DNA from: Fundicoccus culcitae | GTDB taxonomy: Bacteria; Bacillota; Bacilli; Lactobacillales; Aerococcaceae | Assembly: GCF_024661895.1 (NCBI RefSeq) | Contig: NZ_CP102453.1 | Location: 3,100,001-3,164,000 of the forward strand | Length of the DNA: 64,000 nucleotides | Direction of reading: 5' to 3' | Part shown: piece after piece, positions 48,999 to 58,875 of the stretch | Layout: each line of letters starts with the position of its first letter | How positions within the stretch are numbered: the stretch's first letter is position 1 | Translations under genes and position numbers: made by a program | Notes under the pieces: generated by a model | Seen by the model: the letters and a program-made list of their open reading frames with translations, nothing else | What the model was told of the DNA's origin: nothing | Databases searched by the model: none

Positions 48999-49484
48999 TT
49001 GGAAATTACGTTTAAAGGTGAGCCTGTAAAATTAGTGGGTAATCCACCCCAAGTTGGCGAAATGATGCCAAATGCTACTGTAACCGATAAAGACGGTAAC
49101 GCCGTTCAATTGCATGAATTAATTAAAGATACCACTATTCTGAGTGTGGTTCCGAATGTAACAACCAGCGTGTGTAGTATTCAAACGCAACGTTTTGCTG
49201 AAGGAACAAAAGATAAAGATTATCAATTTTTATCCGTTAGTGTCAACACTCCAGAAGAATGGGACGGTTGGAAATCAGAACATAATTTATCAATGACTAC
49301 GCTCTCTGATACTGACCGTGATTTTGGTCAAGCTACTGGCTTGTTAATGGAAGGCTTAGATTTATTAGCACGTTCAGTTTTTGTTTTAGATGCACAAAAA
49401 ATCGTTAAATATGTACAAATTGTTCCTGAAGGAACGGATGAACCAAGTTATGATGAGGCCATTGCAGCCGCCGATAGTCTATAA
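48999..49484 (+). CDS. tpx: Thiol peroxidase Tpx, resolving Cys absent
   Basis: An atypical 2-Cys peroxiredoxin family protein. The peroxidatic Cys is residue 59 in VTTSVCSIQT, and LARSVFVLD is family-typical. The resolving Cys, which follows a Trp in a WCG-type segment in Bacillus Tpx, is replaced (DGWKSEHNL), and there is no other Cys. ATG 48990 sits inside the AGAAAGGA ribosome binding site, so TTG 48999 (MEITFKGEPVKLVGN, 161 residues) is preferred and matches family N-termini. It may act as a one-Cys peroxidase. Confidence 0.93.
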   Translation: MEITFKGEPVKLVGNPPQVGEMMPNATVTDKDGNAVQLHELIKDTTILSVVPNVTTSVCSIQTQRFAEGTKDKDYQFLSVSVNTPEEWDGWKSEHNLSMTTLSDTDRDFGQATGLLMEGLDLLARSVFVLDAQKIVKYVQIVPEGTDEPSYDEAIAAADSL

Positions 49485-49511
49485 TTAGCCAATCGTTTTA
49501 GCATATAAACT

Positions 49512-49579
49512 ACGAACATTCAATGATAGTAGAAATGTCTAACCATTAGAGACTACTTTCTTTGAATGTTCGTTTTTTT
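49512..49579 (+). terminator. tpx terminator (palindrome family copy 4)
   Basis: Arms ACGAACATTCAATGATAGTAG (outer 20 of 21 paired region, 49512-49532) and 49553-49573 with two mismatches, 20-base loop, seven T. Arm sequence matches the palindromes at 4993 and 44477. Confidence 0.88.
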
Positions 49580-49634
49580 ATTGCATAGCTGTGCCATTTA
49601 CTGTTATCCTTATAGTTAGAAAGAGTGATTAACT

Positions 49635-50378
49635 GTGAATAATACCATTCAACAGATGGCAAAAATTATACAAAATAGTAAAAAACTTGTCTTTTTTGGT
49701 GGAGCAGGTGTTTCGACTGAAAGTGGTATCCCTGATTTTCGGTCTGCTACAGGTATCTATCAAAAAGACACTGGTACCCATTATTCACCTGAACAAATTA
49801 TTTCAGCCAGTTTCTTTAGAGCCTATCCAGAAATATTCTTTAAATTTCACTTTGAACATTTGGTCTATCCAGAGGCAGAACCTAATGAGGCTCACAAACT
49901 TCTGGCGGACATAGAAGCAGGTGGCAAAGATGTGACCGTAGTAACACAGAATATCGATCGTCTACATCAAAAGGCAGGAAGTCAGCGTGTGATTGAATTA
50001 CATGGTGCGGTCGATGAAAATTATTGTGTGGATTGTCAAGCCTTTTACACTTATTCAGATTTAAGTTTAGACGAAAAGGGAATTCCTCGCTGTACAAAGT
50101 GTCACGGCATTGTTCGTCCCGATATCGTTTTATATGAAGAACCCTTAAAAGAAAGTGCGATTCACGCAACCATTAAAAGTATTAGTGAAGCCGATGTTCT
50201 TATTGTTGGGGGAACATCGTTGAGTGTTTATCCTGCCGCCAGTTTTTTGAATTATTTCAAAGGAAGTCATCTATTGGTTATCAATAAAACACCACTGAAT
50301 ATTTCACAAAATAATGTCCTTGCCATTGATGGAAATATTGGAGAAGTTTTCAAAGAAATCCATTCTTTATACAATTGA
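49635..50378 (+). CDS. cobB: NAD-dependent protein deacylase (sirtuin)
   Basis: A 247-residue class M/U-type sirtuin. NAD site FFGGAGVSTESGIPDFRS, TQNIDRLHQKAGS, catalytic His in VIELHGAV, and a zinc ribbon with two CxxC pairs (CVDC, CTKC) are all present. It removes acyl groups from lysines. GTG 49635 is the start; the ribosome binding site (AAAGAG) is weak. Monocistronic between tpx and the valS leader. Confidence 0.94.
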   Translation: MNNTIQQMAKIIQNSKKLVFFGGAGVSTESGIPDFRSATGIYQKDTGTHYSPEQIISASFFRAYPEIFFKFHFEHLVYPEAEPNEAHKLLADIEAGGKDVTVVTQNIDRLHQKAGSQRVIELHGAVDENYCVDCQAFYTYSDLSLDEKGIPRCTKCHGIVRPDIVLYEEPLKESAIHATIKSISEADVLIVGGTSLSVYPAASFLNYFKGSHLLVINKTPLNISQNNVLAIDGNIGEVFKEIHSLYN

Positions 50379-50451
50379 ATTGCATCTATAATGATAGGAA
50401 TAAATATCACTAATCTAAGCATTTTGTCATTAAAATATCAAATATTCAATC

Positions 50452-50480
50452 TTGTTAAAAGGGAATAATTTTGCTAAACT
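50452..50480 (+). promoter_or_regulatory. valS promoter
   Basis: TTGTTA (50452-50457), 17 bases, TAAACT (50475-50480), just upstream of the T-box leader. Confidence 0.7.
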
Positions 50481-50489
50481 GTTTGTATC

Positions 50490-50724
50490 TTATAAGTAAA
50501 CGCGAGGAATAGAAGAGTAGTCAATCAAACTTAGAGAGAAAGTCTAGAGCTGAAAACTTTCAAGATTGATGAAGGTAGCTAGGAGCGTTAAAGTATGAAC
50601 CTAAGTAGTACTTTACGGAGTAACGGCTTCGATAACAACAGGTAGAGGGAATAGTTATCTATTTCAAAATTAGGTGGTACCACGTTTTTATAGCGTCCTA
50701 TGTATTTAATCATAGGGCGTTTTT
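50490..50724 (+). promoter_or_regulatory. T-box leader of valS
   Basis: Complete T-box: Stem I opens AACGC and closes GCGTT near 50586, AGAGAG motif at about 50533, candidate specifier GTA (Val) at 50575-50577 after TGAAG, T-box sequence AGGTGGTACCACG at 50672-50684, and terminator GCGTCCTATG (50693-50702) with CATAGGGCGT (50711-50720) and five T. Uncharged tRNA-Val should prevent termination. Confidence 0.94.
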
Positions 50725-50765
50725 GGTGTCATTGATTCGCATGAAAAAGAAAGAAGGGATTTTCT

Positions 50766-53402
50766 ATGACAGACAATAATATGTCGACAAAATATAATTT
50801 TACTGAAGTTGAAGCAGGTAGATATCAGAAATGGTTGGATTTGGATGTGTTTAAGCCATCAGGAAATCCAGAGGCAGAACCTTACTCGATTGTGATACCA
50901 CCACCCAATGTGACAGGGAAACTTCACTTAGGTCATGCTTGGGACGTCACTTTACAAGATATTATCATTCGTTTTAAACGGATGCAGGGATATGATACCT
51001 TATGGTTACCTGGGATGGATCATGCTGGGATTGCTACACAAGCTAAGGTAGAAGAAAAACTGCGTGAAGATAACTTAACCAAATATGATTTAGGCCGTGA
51101 GAAATTCATTGACCTTGTTTGGGAATGGAAAGAAGAATATGCTAAAACCATTCGGGAACAATGGGCTAAAATGGGTATTTCGGTTGACTATTCACGCGAA
51201 CGTTTCACTTTGGATAGTGGACTCAGTAAAGCCGTTAACAAAGTGTTTGTAAGTTTATATGAAAAAGGTTTGATTTATCGGGGTCAATATATCATCAATT
51301 GGGATCCACAAGCGCAAACAGCTTTATCGGATATTGAAGTGATCCATAAAGAGGTAACGGGGGCTTTTTATCATATTAATTATCCAGTCGTTGGTAGTGA
51401 TGAATTAGTTGAGATTGCAACGACGCGTCCCGAAACGATGCTAGGCGATACGGCTATTGCTGTTCATCCGGAAGATGAACGGTACCAACATTTAATAGGT
51501 AAAACTGTGATGTTACCTTTAATGAATCGTGAAATCCCAATAATAGCTGATGAATATGTTGACCGTGAATTCGGGACGGGTGTTGTTAAAATTACCCCAG
51601 CACATGATCCGAACGACTATGAAGTTGGTGAAAGACACAATTTACCTAAACTTAATGTGATGAACCTTGACGGGACGATGAATGAAGCGGCAGGCAAATA
51701 TGCTAATTTAGACCGCTTTGAGGCAAGAAAGCAAGTTGTTGCGGATTTGAAAGAAAATGGCTTATTAGTTAAGGTTGAAGAACATATTCATAGTGTAGGG
51801 CATTCCGAACGTACCAATGCCGTCGTTGAACCGATTTTATCTACCCAATGGTTTGTTAAAATGGAACCTTTAGCTAAAATGACGATTGATAATCAATCCA
51901 CTGATCAAGCCGTTAAATTTTTCCCCTCACGCTTTAATCAAACCTTTATTACGTGGATGGAAAACATTCATGATTGGGTAATATCGCGTCAGATATGGTG
52001 GGGACATCAAATACCCGCCTGGTATCACAAAGAAACGGGAGAGATTTATGTTGGAGAAGTTGTGCCTGCAGATGAGGAAAATTGGGAACGTGATCCTGAT
52101 GTCTTAGATACGTGGTTTTCTTCTGCCTTATGGCCGTTCTCAACCATGGGTTGGCCGGAAGAAACGGATGACTATAAACGCTATTTCCCTACGGATACTT
52201 TAGTGACGGGTTATGATATCTTAACTTTCTGGGTTAGCCGGATGATTTTTCAAAGTTTAGAGTTTACGGGTCAACGACCTTTTGAAAATGTTTTATTACA
52301 TGGTTTAATTCGTGATGAACAAGGACGTAAAATGAGTAAGTCGTTAGGGAATGGAATCGACCCGATGGATGTGATTGACGAATATGGTGTGGATGCTTTA
52401 AGATGGTTCTTAGCTAATGGTTCTGCACCGGGACAAGACGTCCGCTATAGTGAAGAGAAAATGGGAGCTGCCTGGAATTTTATTAATAAGATTTGGAATG
52501 CTAGTCGCTATGTTCTCTTAAATATCGGTAATCTCAATCTTGATACCATCAATATTGGTAATGATTTAACCCTAGCTGATCAATGGATATTAGCCCGTTT
52601 ACAGGCGACAATCAGTGATGTGACACGCTTGTATGAAAAATTTGAGTTTGGCGAGGCTGGTAGAGTACTGTATCATTTTATATGGAATGATTATTGCGAT
52701 TGGTATATTGAAATGACTAAAGAAAGTTTACAAGATACACAAAACAATCATTTAACCACCAAAAGTATCTTAATTTACGTTTTAGATCAGATTTTACGCT
52801 TAATCCACCCAATTATGCCCTTTGTAACCGAAGAAATTTGGCAACAAATTAAACCAGCAGATGAAACGTCAATTGTCATTACCAATTTCCCAGTGGTTAA
52901 TGAAAATTATCTTAATGAATCTGCAATTCAAGCCATGGAACAATTAATTGATGTCATTCGAGCGGTAAGAACTATCCGTAATGAAATGAATACCCCTTTA
53001 TCTAAAAAAGTGGATATAATTATTAAACCGCAAGAACAGTCAGTCGTTGATTTATTGATCGAAAATAAGGCATATATTGAACGTTTTTGTAACCCCGCTC
53101 AATTGACGATTGATACCAACCCAGACTTATCCATGGAAGTCGTAACACAAACCTTACCTTTTGCACAAATATTTATGCCACTTGAAGGGTTAATCAAAGT
53201 TGAGGATGAAATTCGACGCTTAGAAGATGAAGTTAAAAAATTAACCCAAGAAGTTAAACGTTCACAAGGTAAACTCGCTAACGAAAAATTTGTCAATAAA
53301 GCACCGGCTAAAGTTGTCGAAGAGGAAAGAGCGAAAGAAGCATCTTACCAACAACAATTGGAGGCTGTAAAAGTAAGAATTGAACAATTAAAAAATATAT
53401 AA
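50766..53402 (+). CDS. valS: Valyl-tRNA synthetase
   Basis: Class I synthetase of 878 residues. HLGH (HIGH motif) at residues 54-57 in [21 protein letters not shown] at about 521-525, CP1 editing domain ([18 protein letters not shown]) and a C-terminal coiled-coil arm ([14 protein letters not shown]). Expression is set by the T-box in front. folC follows after 33 bases and may be co-transcribed. Confidence 0.98.
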   Translation: MTDNNMSTKYNFTEVEAGRYQKWLDLDVFKPSGNPEAEPYSIVIPPPNVTGKLHLGHAWDVTLQDIIIRFKRMQGYDTLWLPGMDHAGIATQAKVEEKLREDNLTKYDLGREKFIDLVWEWKEEYAKTIREQWAKMGISVDYSRERFTLDSGLSKAVNKVFVSLYEKGLIYRGQYIINWDPQAQTALSDIEVIHKEVTGAFYHINYPVVGSDELVEIATTRPETMLGDTAIAVHPEDERYQHLIGKTVMLPLMNREIPIIADEYVDREFGTGVVKITPAHDPNDYEVGERHNLPKLNVMNLDGTMNEAAGKYANLDRFEARKQVVADLKENGLLVKVEEHIHSVGHSERTNAVVEPILSTQWFVKMEPLAKMTIDNQSTDQAVKFFPSRFNQTFITWMENIHDWVISRQIWWGHQIPAWYHKETGEIYVGEVVPADEENWERDPDVLDTWFSSALWPFSTMGWPEETDDYKRYFPTDTLVTGYDILTFWVSRMIFQSLEFTGQRPFENVLLHGLIRDEQGRKMSKSLGNGIDPMDVIDEYGVDALRWFLANGSAPGQDVRYSEEKMGAAWNFINKIWNASRYVLLNIGNLNLDTINIGNDLTLADQWILARLQATISDVTRLYEKFEFGEAGRVLYHFIWNDYCDWYIEMTKESLQDTQNNHLTTKSILIYVLDQILRLIHPIMPFVTEEIWQQIKPADETSIVITNFPVVNENYLNESAIQAMEQLIDVIRAVRTIRNEMNTPLSKKVDIIIKPQEQSVVDLLIENKAYIERFCNPAQLTIDTNPDLSMEVVTQTLPFAQIFMPLEGLIKVEDEIRRLEDEVKKLTQEVKRSQGKLANEKFVNKAPAKVVEEERAKEASYQQQLEAVKVRIEQLKNI

Positions 53403-53435
53403 TTTATCTTATGGTATGAAGGAGATTGAACATCG

Positions 53436-54785
53436 TTGAAATTTTATAATGTACATACAGCGATTGAATGGCTAAATCAACAAACCAATGATATTTCACG
53501 CGTTGGAATTGATAAAATTCGTGTGGCGGTAAATTATGTCGGTAATCCAGAAAAAGACCTTCCTGCGATTCACATTACAGGAACGAATGGAAAAGGATCG
53601 ACAACGGCTTTTTTACGTGATTTACTGCTGAGTCAAGGTTTGACCGTAGGTTCTTTTACCTCACCACATATTATGCGTTTTAATGAACGGATTATGATGA
53701 ATGGTGAACCTATTAGTGATCAAGATTTGATTGAAGTCATAGAACAAATGGTAGAAGTTAATACCTATATGGAAACCACTCCTTATGGAAAATTAGTCTT
53801 CTTCGAGTTATATACTGTAATGATGTTACTATATTTTCGTAAAATGCAACCGGATGTATGCTTAATTGAAGTCGGCATAGGTGGGGAAAACGATTGTACC
53901 AATGTCATCGATGCTCAATTAGCTGTTTTAACCACCATTGGTTTAGATCATGCGGATAAATTAGGCGATACGAAAGAAGAAGTTGCCCATGAAAAAGCGG
54001 GTATTATTAAACCTTTTGCGCGGGTTGTAACAGGTTTAATTGAGCCAGGTCCTTTAGCGGTGATTGAACAACGTGTGGAAGCTATGCACGCACATATTGA
54101 TCGATTCAATGTGGAGTATGGCATAACGGATATATTCAACCATTTTGAACAAGGATCCACCTTTAATTTATGGCAAAAAAATATCCCCGCGGATGAAACG
54201 CAGCAAAATAATTTTGTGGTTAGCATGCTAGGTTTACATCAAATTCAAAATGCTTCGGTAGCCTTACAAGCATTTATTAATTGGATGGACATTATTGAGC
54301 GGCCGATTGATTGGGTCGTAGCCAAACCCGCCTTACAACAAACGAAATGGATTGCGCGTATGGAACGTATTTATAATGAACCTTTGGTTTATATTGACGG
54401 TGCCCATAATGTAGCGGGTCTAACGGCATTGCGACAATTAGTACAGGAACACTTACCACACTATCAGTTGACCATTCTCTATGCAGGCTTATCAACCAAA
54501 AATCAATTAGCGCAGTTACCTTTATTGCTGTCTTTTGAACCCCATGAACTCTTGCTGACAGAATTTAATCATCCGCATGCGATGACTGTTGACAACTTTC
54601 AAGAATTAATTGATCAAGTTCCTAAGATTGATACCCAGTATGTTCATGTTGAAAGAAATTGGCAACAATTTATTGATGAATATTTGCTTTCACACCAAAC
54701 AAATACGAATCAATTACTCGTTATTACCGGGTCATTATATTTTGTATCAGAAATAAGACAATATTTTGCACAAAATGTAAAATAA
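53436..54785 (+). CDS. folC: Folylpolyglutamate / dihydrofolate synthase
   Basis: FolC adds glutamate tails to folates. ATP loop ITGTNGKGSTTAFL at about residues 48-61, SFTSPHIMRFNERI and the YIDGAHNVAGL motif identify it; 449 residues is usual. TTG start at 53436 follows AAGGAG by 11 bases. The valS-folC linkage is common in Bacillota. Confidence 0.95.
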   Translation: MKFYNVHTAIEWLNQQTNDISRVGIDKIRVAVNYVGNPEKDLPAIHITGTNGKGSTTAFLRDLLLSQGLTVGSFTSPHIMRFNERIMMNGEPISDQDLIEVIEQMVEVNTYMETTPYGKLVFFELYTVMMLLYFRKMQPDVCLIEVGIGGENDCTNVIDAQLAVLTTIGLDHADKLGDTKEEVAHEKAGIIKPFARVVTGLIEPGPLAVIEQRVEAMHAHIDRFNVEYGITDIFNHFEQGSTFNLWQKNIPADETQQNNFVVSMLGLHQIQNASVALQAFINWMDIIERPIDWVVAKPALQQTKWIARMERIYNEPLVYIDGAHNVAGLTALRQLVQEHLPHYQLTILYAGLSTKNQLAQLPLLLSFEPHELLLTEFNHPHAMTVDNFQELIDQVPKIDTQYVHVERNWQQFIDEYLLSHQTNTNQLLVITGSLYFVSEIRQYFAQNVK

Positions 54786-54806
54786 AAAGATGGAATTCGT
54801 CTTTTT
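54784..54806 (+). terminator. Weak hairpin after folC
   Basis: AAAAAGA (54784-54790) and TCTTTTT (54800-54806), nine-base loop. AT-rich and short; termination is doubtful, but it lies at the folC stop. Confidence 0.35.
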
Positions 54807-54839
54807 TACTGTATTTATATAGTAAAGGAGGCGTTTTTT

Positions 54840-55550
54840 ATTAACGAGAAAAAATTGACAACATTGATCAACGAAGTTCCCCTGGAAGGAAGGCCAAGGG
54901 AGCGGTTGAAGGTTTTTGGCGCAAAGGCTTTAGCCGATCATGAATTATTAGCTATTTTACTACGCACAGGCACCAATAAAACGCATGTTTTGAAGGTCGC
55001 AATGGAATTTTTACAACATTTTGAAAATATCAATGAACTCAAATTCGCTAGCTTAGACGAGATGCAAAAAGTGAAAGGTATCGGACCGACCAAAGCGATT
55101 GAAATTAAAGCCGCGGTTGAATTAGGTATTCGAATAGCTCAAAGTGCTATTCCTAAATTTGGACAAATAACATCGACACGTTCAGCGGGTGAATGGCTCT
55201 TGCATGAAATGCGTGATTTACAACAAGAACATCTAGTGGTTTTATTTTTAAATACTAAAAATGAAATCATTCAAAAACGAACGATATTTATTGGTTCGGT
55301 TAATAGTTCGGTGGCTCATCCCCGTGAGATTTTTAAAGAAGCTGTTAAGTATCCAACGGCACGACTCATTTTAGCGCATAATCATCCATCCGGTGATACA
55401 GATCCTTCACAGGCCGATCTTATTTTTACAAAGCGGATGATTGCTTGTGGGGATCTGATGGGTATTGAAGTGTTGGATCACATTATTGTAGGCGAATTTT
55501 CATTTATTAGTTTGAGAGAGAAGAGTCGTTTATTTGAAATGAGTGAATAA
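54840..55550 (+). CDS. radC: RadC/JAB-domain DNA repair-family protein
   Basis: A RadC family protein with an N-terminal helix-hairpin-helix region (MQKVKGIGPTKAIEIKAA) and a JAMM-type domain with HNHPSGDTDPSQAD. The role in repair is unproven. Start: the frame has TTG at 54855, but the strong AAAGGAGG at 54824-54831 is 23 bases from it. An in-frame ATT at 54840 is eight bases from the SD, giving INEKKLTTLINEVPLEG. I favour ATT (236 residues); TTG (231) is the alternative. Confidence 0.9.
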   Translation: MNEKKLTTLINEVPLEGRPRERLKVFGAKALADHELLAILLRTGTNKTHVLKVAMEFLQHFENINELKFASLDEMQKVKGIGPTKAIEIKAAVELGIRIAQSAIPKFGQITSTRSAGEWLLHEMRDLQQEHLVVLFLNTKNEIIQKRTIFIGSVNSSVAHPREIFKEAVKYPTARLILAHNHPSGDTDPSQADLIFTKRMIACGDLMGIEVLDHIIVGEFSFISLREKSRLFEMSE

Positions 55551-55627
55551 TTGTTATCAAATATTGGCTAAATAAATTATAACATCATGAAAAAGAAATG
55601 AATTTGATGTTATATTTGAATATTTTC

Positions 55628-55655
55628 TTGCAAATAAATAAAACTATGGTATTAT
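55628..55655 (+). promoter_or_regulatory. csp promoter
   Basis: TTGCAA (55628-55633), 16 bases, TATTAT (55650-55655) with TG one base upstream. It leaves a leader of about 105 bases before the csp ATG; cold-shock genes commonly have long leaders that refold with temperature. Confidence 0.75.
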
Positions 55656-55768
55656 AGGTTTATGTTCTTTGTAACAGGTAAGAAAGTTGTTTTAAACATC
55701 CTCTTCGTACCATGGCAAGAATATAATTTATTAAGTGTCTAATGGCACGCGGAAGGATTTAAGATTTA

Positions 55769-55972
55769 ATGGAACAAGGTACAGTAAAATGGTTTAACGC
55801 TGAAAAAGGTTTTGGATTTATCGAACGTGAAGGCGACGCAGATGTATTCGTACATTTCTCAGCTATTCAAGGCGAAGGATACAAATCTTTAGAAGAAGGT
55901 CAACAAGTAAGCTTTGATGTTGAAGAAGGCGCACGTGGACCTCAAGCAGCTAACGTTGAAAAATTAGGCTAA
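55769..55972 (+). CDS. csp: Cold-shock protein
   Basis: A 67-residue OB-fold RNA-binding protein: [20 protein letters not shown] with RNP1 (KGFGFIE) and RNP2 (VFVHFSAI). It melts RNA structure and helps transcription and translation in the cold. GGAAGG precedes the ATG. Codon choice looks optimised, as in highly expressed genes. Monocistronic. Confidence 0.97.
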   Translation: MEQGTVKWFNAEKGFGFIEREGDADVFVHFSAIQGEGYKSLEEGQQVSFDVEEGARGPQAANVEKLG

Positions 55973-55993
55973 TTAATTAACTTAACATTTTAA

Positions 55994-56023
55994 CCGAAGG
56001 GGAATTTCCCCTTCGGCTTTTTT
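55994..56023 (+). terminator. csp terminator
   Basis: GC-rich arms CCGAAGGGG (55994-56002) and CCCCTTCGG (56008-56016) with five-base loop and six T. The convergent methyltransferase gene ends at 56034. Confidence 0.95.
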
Positions 56024-56033
56024 GTGCTTAAAA

Positions 56034-56765
56034 TTAAATTTTCCTAGCTTTTATAATTAACATCATGGGTCGACGTAATTCATCTGACAAGCTTGGATTT
56101 TTATCTAGCATTGATTGTGGTGGTTTTGGTTCACTCATCGCTTCAATCATTAAATTGTTTTCGATTAAGGTGTTGATATAAGTGGCCAACGTTCGGTGAT
56201 ATTTTTTGGTAGGATGACCTAGAAAGGACGTTAAACGTTGGCTTTCATCTTGATAATGATCGATTGGCCAATGATCAATGTCACCATCAACATAATACCA
56301 ATCTTGTTCAGCCTTAGCTGTGAAAATGGGATGTTCGACAGAAAACAAGAGCACACCTCGATCCTTTAAGTGTACGGCAATATGTTTGATTAATTTACGA
56401 TAGTCTTTTATATAATGAATAGCTAAAGAAGATATGATTAAATCGAATGTTTCGCCATTCACCTTAAAATCCTCATTGGTTTGATTAAGGTAGGTTATTT
56501 GTGTATCTGAAGTCATCTGTTGAGCCTTTTGAAGCATTTTTTGTGATGAATCAACACCAACTACGTGTTTCGCTCCGTTTTGACGTAAATAACGACAATG
56601 CCAGCCGTATCCGCAACCTAGATCGAGGGCATTCAGTCCGTCTAATTCAGGTAGTAGGGCTTGGAAATCATGCCATTCACCTGCTGCCTCAAGCCCCTCG
56701 ATTGACCGATTCATTTTTGCATAAGCAGAAAAAAACGCTTGATTATCATACATGTTTTCTTTCAT
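56034..56765 (-). CDS. Class I SAM-dependent methyltransferase
   Basis: A 243-residue protein with the Rossmann methyltransferase signatures ALDLGCGYGWHCRYL at about residue 45, VVGVDSSQKML and LIISSLAIHYIKDYRKL. The closest recognisable group is the Methyltransf_11/UbiE-like small-molecule type; the substrate is unknown. AGGTG before ATG 56765 (reverse). Single-gene unit between convergent csp and divergent mreB. Confidence 0.88.
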   Translation of the reverse strand: MKENMYDNQAFFSAYAKMNRSIEGLEAAGEWHDFQALLPELDGLNALDLGCGYGWHCRYLRQNGAKHVVGVDSSQKMLQKAQQMTSDTQITYLNQTNEDFKVNGETFDLIISSLAIHYIKDYRKLIKHIAVHLKDRGVLLFSVEHPIFTAKAEQDWYYVDGDIDHWPIDHYQDESQRLTSFLGHPTKKYHRTLATYINTLIENNLMIEAMSEPKPPQSMLDKNPSLSDELRRPMMLIIKARKI

Positions 56766-56936
56766 TCAAACACCTCAATTCCAATTGTTATCAAATAAAT
56801 TTTACCAAATATCAAGATAAATGTTAAATAAGTACCTGGGTTAGTGTACAATGACAGTTATAGAAACATTTGTTAAAATTAGTTTTTCAAATTTTGTTAA
56901 GGTAACGAATACGGCTAGCATTTGAGCCTTATTGTT

Positions 56937-56945
56937 TGTTATAAT
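56937..56945 (+). promoter_or_regulatory. Extended -10 of the mreB promoter
   Basis: TGTTATAAT (TG, one base, TATAAT at 56940-56945) about 42 bases before the mreB start. A -35 is not clear (TAGCAT at 56916 with 18-base spacing is possible). Confidence 0.55.
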
Positions 56946-56986
56946 GTAACGAGCTATTGAATCGAAATGGAAGGGTGCAATGGATT

Positions 56987-58009
56987 GTGGGAATTTTTTA
57001 CAAGCAACGCCTAGGGATTGATTTAGGTACAGCAAATACAATTATTTATATTGATAGCAAAGGGATTGCCTTACGAGAGCCCTCCATTGTTGCTGTAAAT
57101 AAAGAAACTAATGAAGTGGTTGCCTTTGGTAAAGAAGCCTTTGATTTAGTTGGACGAACCTCAGAAAAATATGAAACCATACGTCCAATGCGAGATGGGG
57201 TTATTGCTAACTTTTCTTTAACCAAACAGATGTTAGCACATTTTATAAAAAAAGCTTTACGTCGCTCACTGGCTCGACCAGAAGTGGTTATTTGTGTGCC
57301 TAGTAATATTAGTAAAGTCGAGCGTAGGGCTGTTATTGATGCTATAAAGGATTTGGGCATTTATCGTGCCATGATTGTTGAAGAACCCTTTGCGGCAGCC
57401 TTAGGTGCCAATTTAGCCATCAATCTGCCCAAAGGGAATATGGTAGTTGATATTGGCGGTGGGACAACCGACATTGCTGTCATTTCTTATGGTGAAATTG
57501 TTAAAGGTGCTACTGTAACAGCGGCTGGTAATGCGATGAATGACGTTATTATGTCGTATGTAAGAACGCATTATCAATTAGCGATTGGCTATCAAGAAGC
57601 TGAAAACATTAAAGTAGAGATTGGAAATGCCCAGTTTACCAAACATGATGAAACGGATCATGTTCGAGCTAGAGGACGCAATATTGCGACGGGTGTTCCA
57701 GATAATAAAGTGATACGTGCTAATGTAGTTGCACAAGCTGTTAATGAAGTTATTTTAGAAATTGTCGTTGCGATTAAGCAAGTCTTAGAAGTAACACCCC
57801 CTGAGTTATCCGCTGATATTATGGAAAATGGGATTGTATTAACCGGTGGTGGTGCTTTATTAAAAAGATTACCTGAACGTTTATATGAAGAAATCGGTAT
57901 ACCTGTCCACCTAGCTAATTTACCCCTTGATTGTGTGGCTATTGGAGCGGGGAAAATGCTTAACGAAATGGATAGAGAATCTAAAATAGCCGAACGCAAT
58001 GCACGCTAG
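56987..58009 (+). CDS. mreB: Rod shape-determining protein MreB
   Basis: Second MreB paralogue, 340 residues, linked to mreC and mreD. Actin-fold motifs RLGIDLGTANTIIYI, DIGGGTTDIAVIS and GIVLTGGGALLKRL are seen. The frame opens at TTG 56957, but GGAAGG (about 56969-56974) supports GTG 56987 (MGIFYKQRLGID). It guides the elongation synthase complex along the membrane. Confidence 0.95.
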   Translation: MGIFYKQRLGIDLGTANTIIYIDSKGIALREPSIVAVNKETNEVVAFGKEAFDLVGRTSEKYETIRPMRDGVIANFSLTKQMLAHFIKKALRRSLARPEVVICVPSNISKVERRAVIDAIKDLGIYRAMIVEEPFAAALGANLAINLPKGNMVVDIGGGTTDIAVISYGEIVKGATVTAAGNAMNDVIMSYVRTHYQLAIGYQEAENIKVEIGNAQFTKHDETDHVRARGRNIATGVPDNKVIRANVVAQAVNEVILEIVVAIKQVLEVTPPELSADIMENGIVLTGGGALLKRLPERLYEEIGIPVHLANLPLDCVAIGAGKMLNEMDRESKIAERNAR

Positions 58010-58029
58010 TTAGAAAGAGGAATTAATGG

Positions 58030-58875
58030 ATGAATAATAAGAAATTAATCGGGCTCCTACTATCAGGTATAGTTATTGCTTCCTTAGTAACTTATACGAT
58101 GTTAAATGGATCAAGTAATATTCTGACAAGTGCGGTTAACGATACGGCGGCATGGGCAGGCAGAATTTTTTCAGAACCCGTCAATATGGTCGTTCGCTTT
58201 GTTAACTCAGTGGATGATTTGATCAATACCTTTGAAGAAAATCAACAATTGAAAGAGAAAATCGATCAAGTATATAATTTACAAGTTCGTGTAGCGGATT
58301 TAGAAGCACAAAATGAAAGCATGAGCCAACAATTACAATTAGAAGAATCTTTAAGTGATTATACAGTGGTTAATGCAACGGTTATTGGACGCAATCCTGA
58401 CCAATGGATGGAAACCTTGACAATTAATGTCGGCTCTAATGATGGCGTAGGTGAAAACATGTCGGTTATGGCTGGGAATGGTCTGATTGGACGAATCATT
58501 GAAGTGAATTTAACAAGTTCAAAAGTATTACTGCTTACATCTGATCAATCGAATGCAGGTAAAGTAGCTGCAAGTATTCAACATGAGAATGGCTCTTCCA
58601 ATGGAATTGTTTCATCCTATGATCATCGCAATAACCATTTAATCATGACACAAGTTGATCCAGAGGCTGTTATTTCGCCAGGCGACATGGTCATCACATC
58701 TGGACTAGGCGGTGTTACACCGAGTACCTTATTTATAGGTGAAGTTGCTAGTGCTCAGATGGATGATTATGGCTTATTCCAAGTGGTCCGCATTATTCCA
58801 GCTGGAGAAATGACTGATATTCGCTTTGTCACCGTCATTCAAAAGGAAGGGCAGAGTGATATCATTGAAGATTAA
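58030..58875 (+). CDS. mreC: Rod shape-determining protein MreC
   Basis: Bitopic protein of 281 residues with an N-terminal membrane segment (LIGLLLSGIVIASLVTYTML), a coiled coil (about 70-115) and the beta-rich outer domain (VIGRNPDQWMETLTINVGSNDGV, broken; MVITSGLGGVTP). It links MreB to the wall synthases. It starts 20 bases after mreB and overlaps mreD. Confidence 0.95.
   Translation: MNNKKLIGLLLSGIVIASLVTYTMLNGSSNILTSAVNDTAAWAGRIFSEPVNMVVRFVNSVDDLINTFEENQQLKEKIDQVYNLQVRVADLEAQNESMSQQLQLEESLSDYTVVNATVIGRNPDQWMETLTINVGSNDGVGENMSVMAGNGLIGRIIEVNLTSSKVLLLTSDQSNAGKVAASIQHENGSSNGIVSSYDHRNNHLIMTQVDPEAVISPGDMVITSGLGGVTPSTLFIGEVASAQMDDYGLFQVVRIIPAGEMTDIRFVTVIQKEGQSDIIED

Noticed and set aside
50490-50724. 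tRNA-like or rRNA fragment before valS
   Set aside because: GGTGGTACCACG is the T-box sequence, with a full T-box architecture and a terminator.
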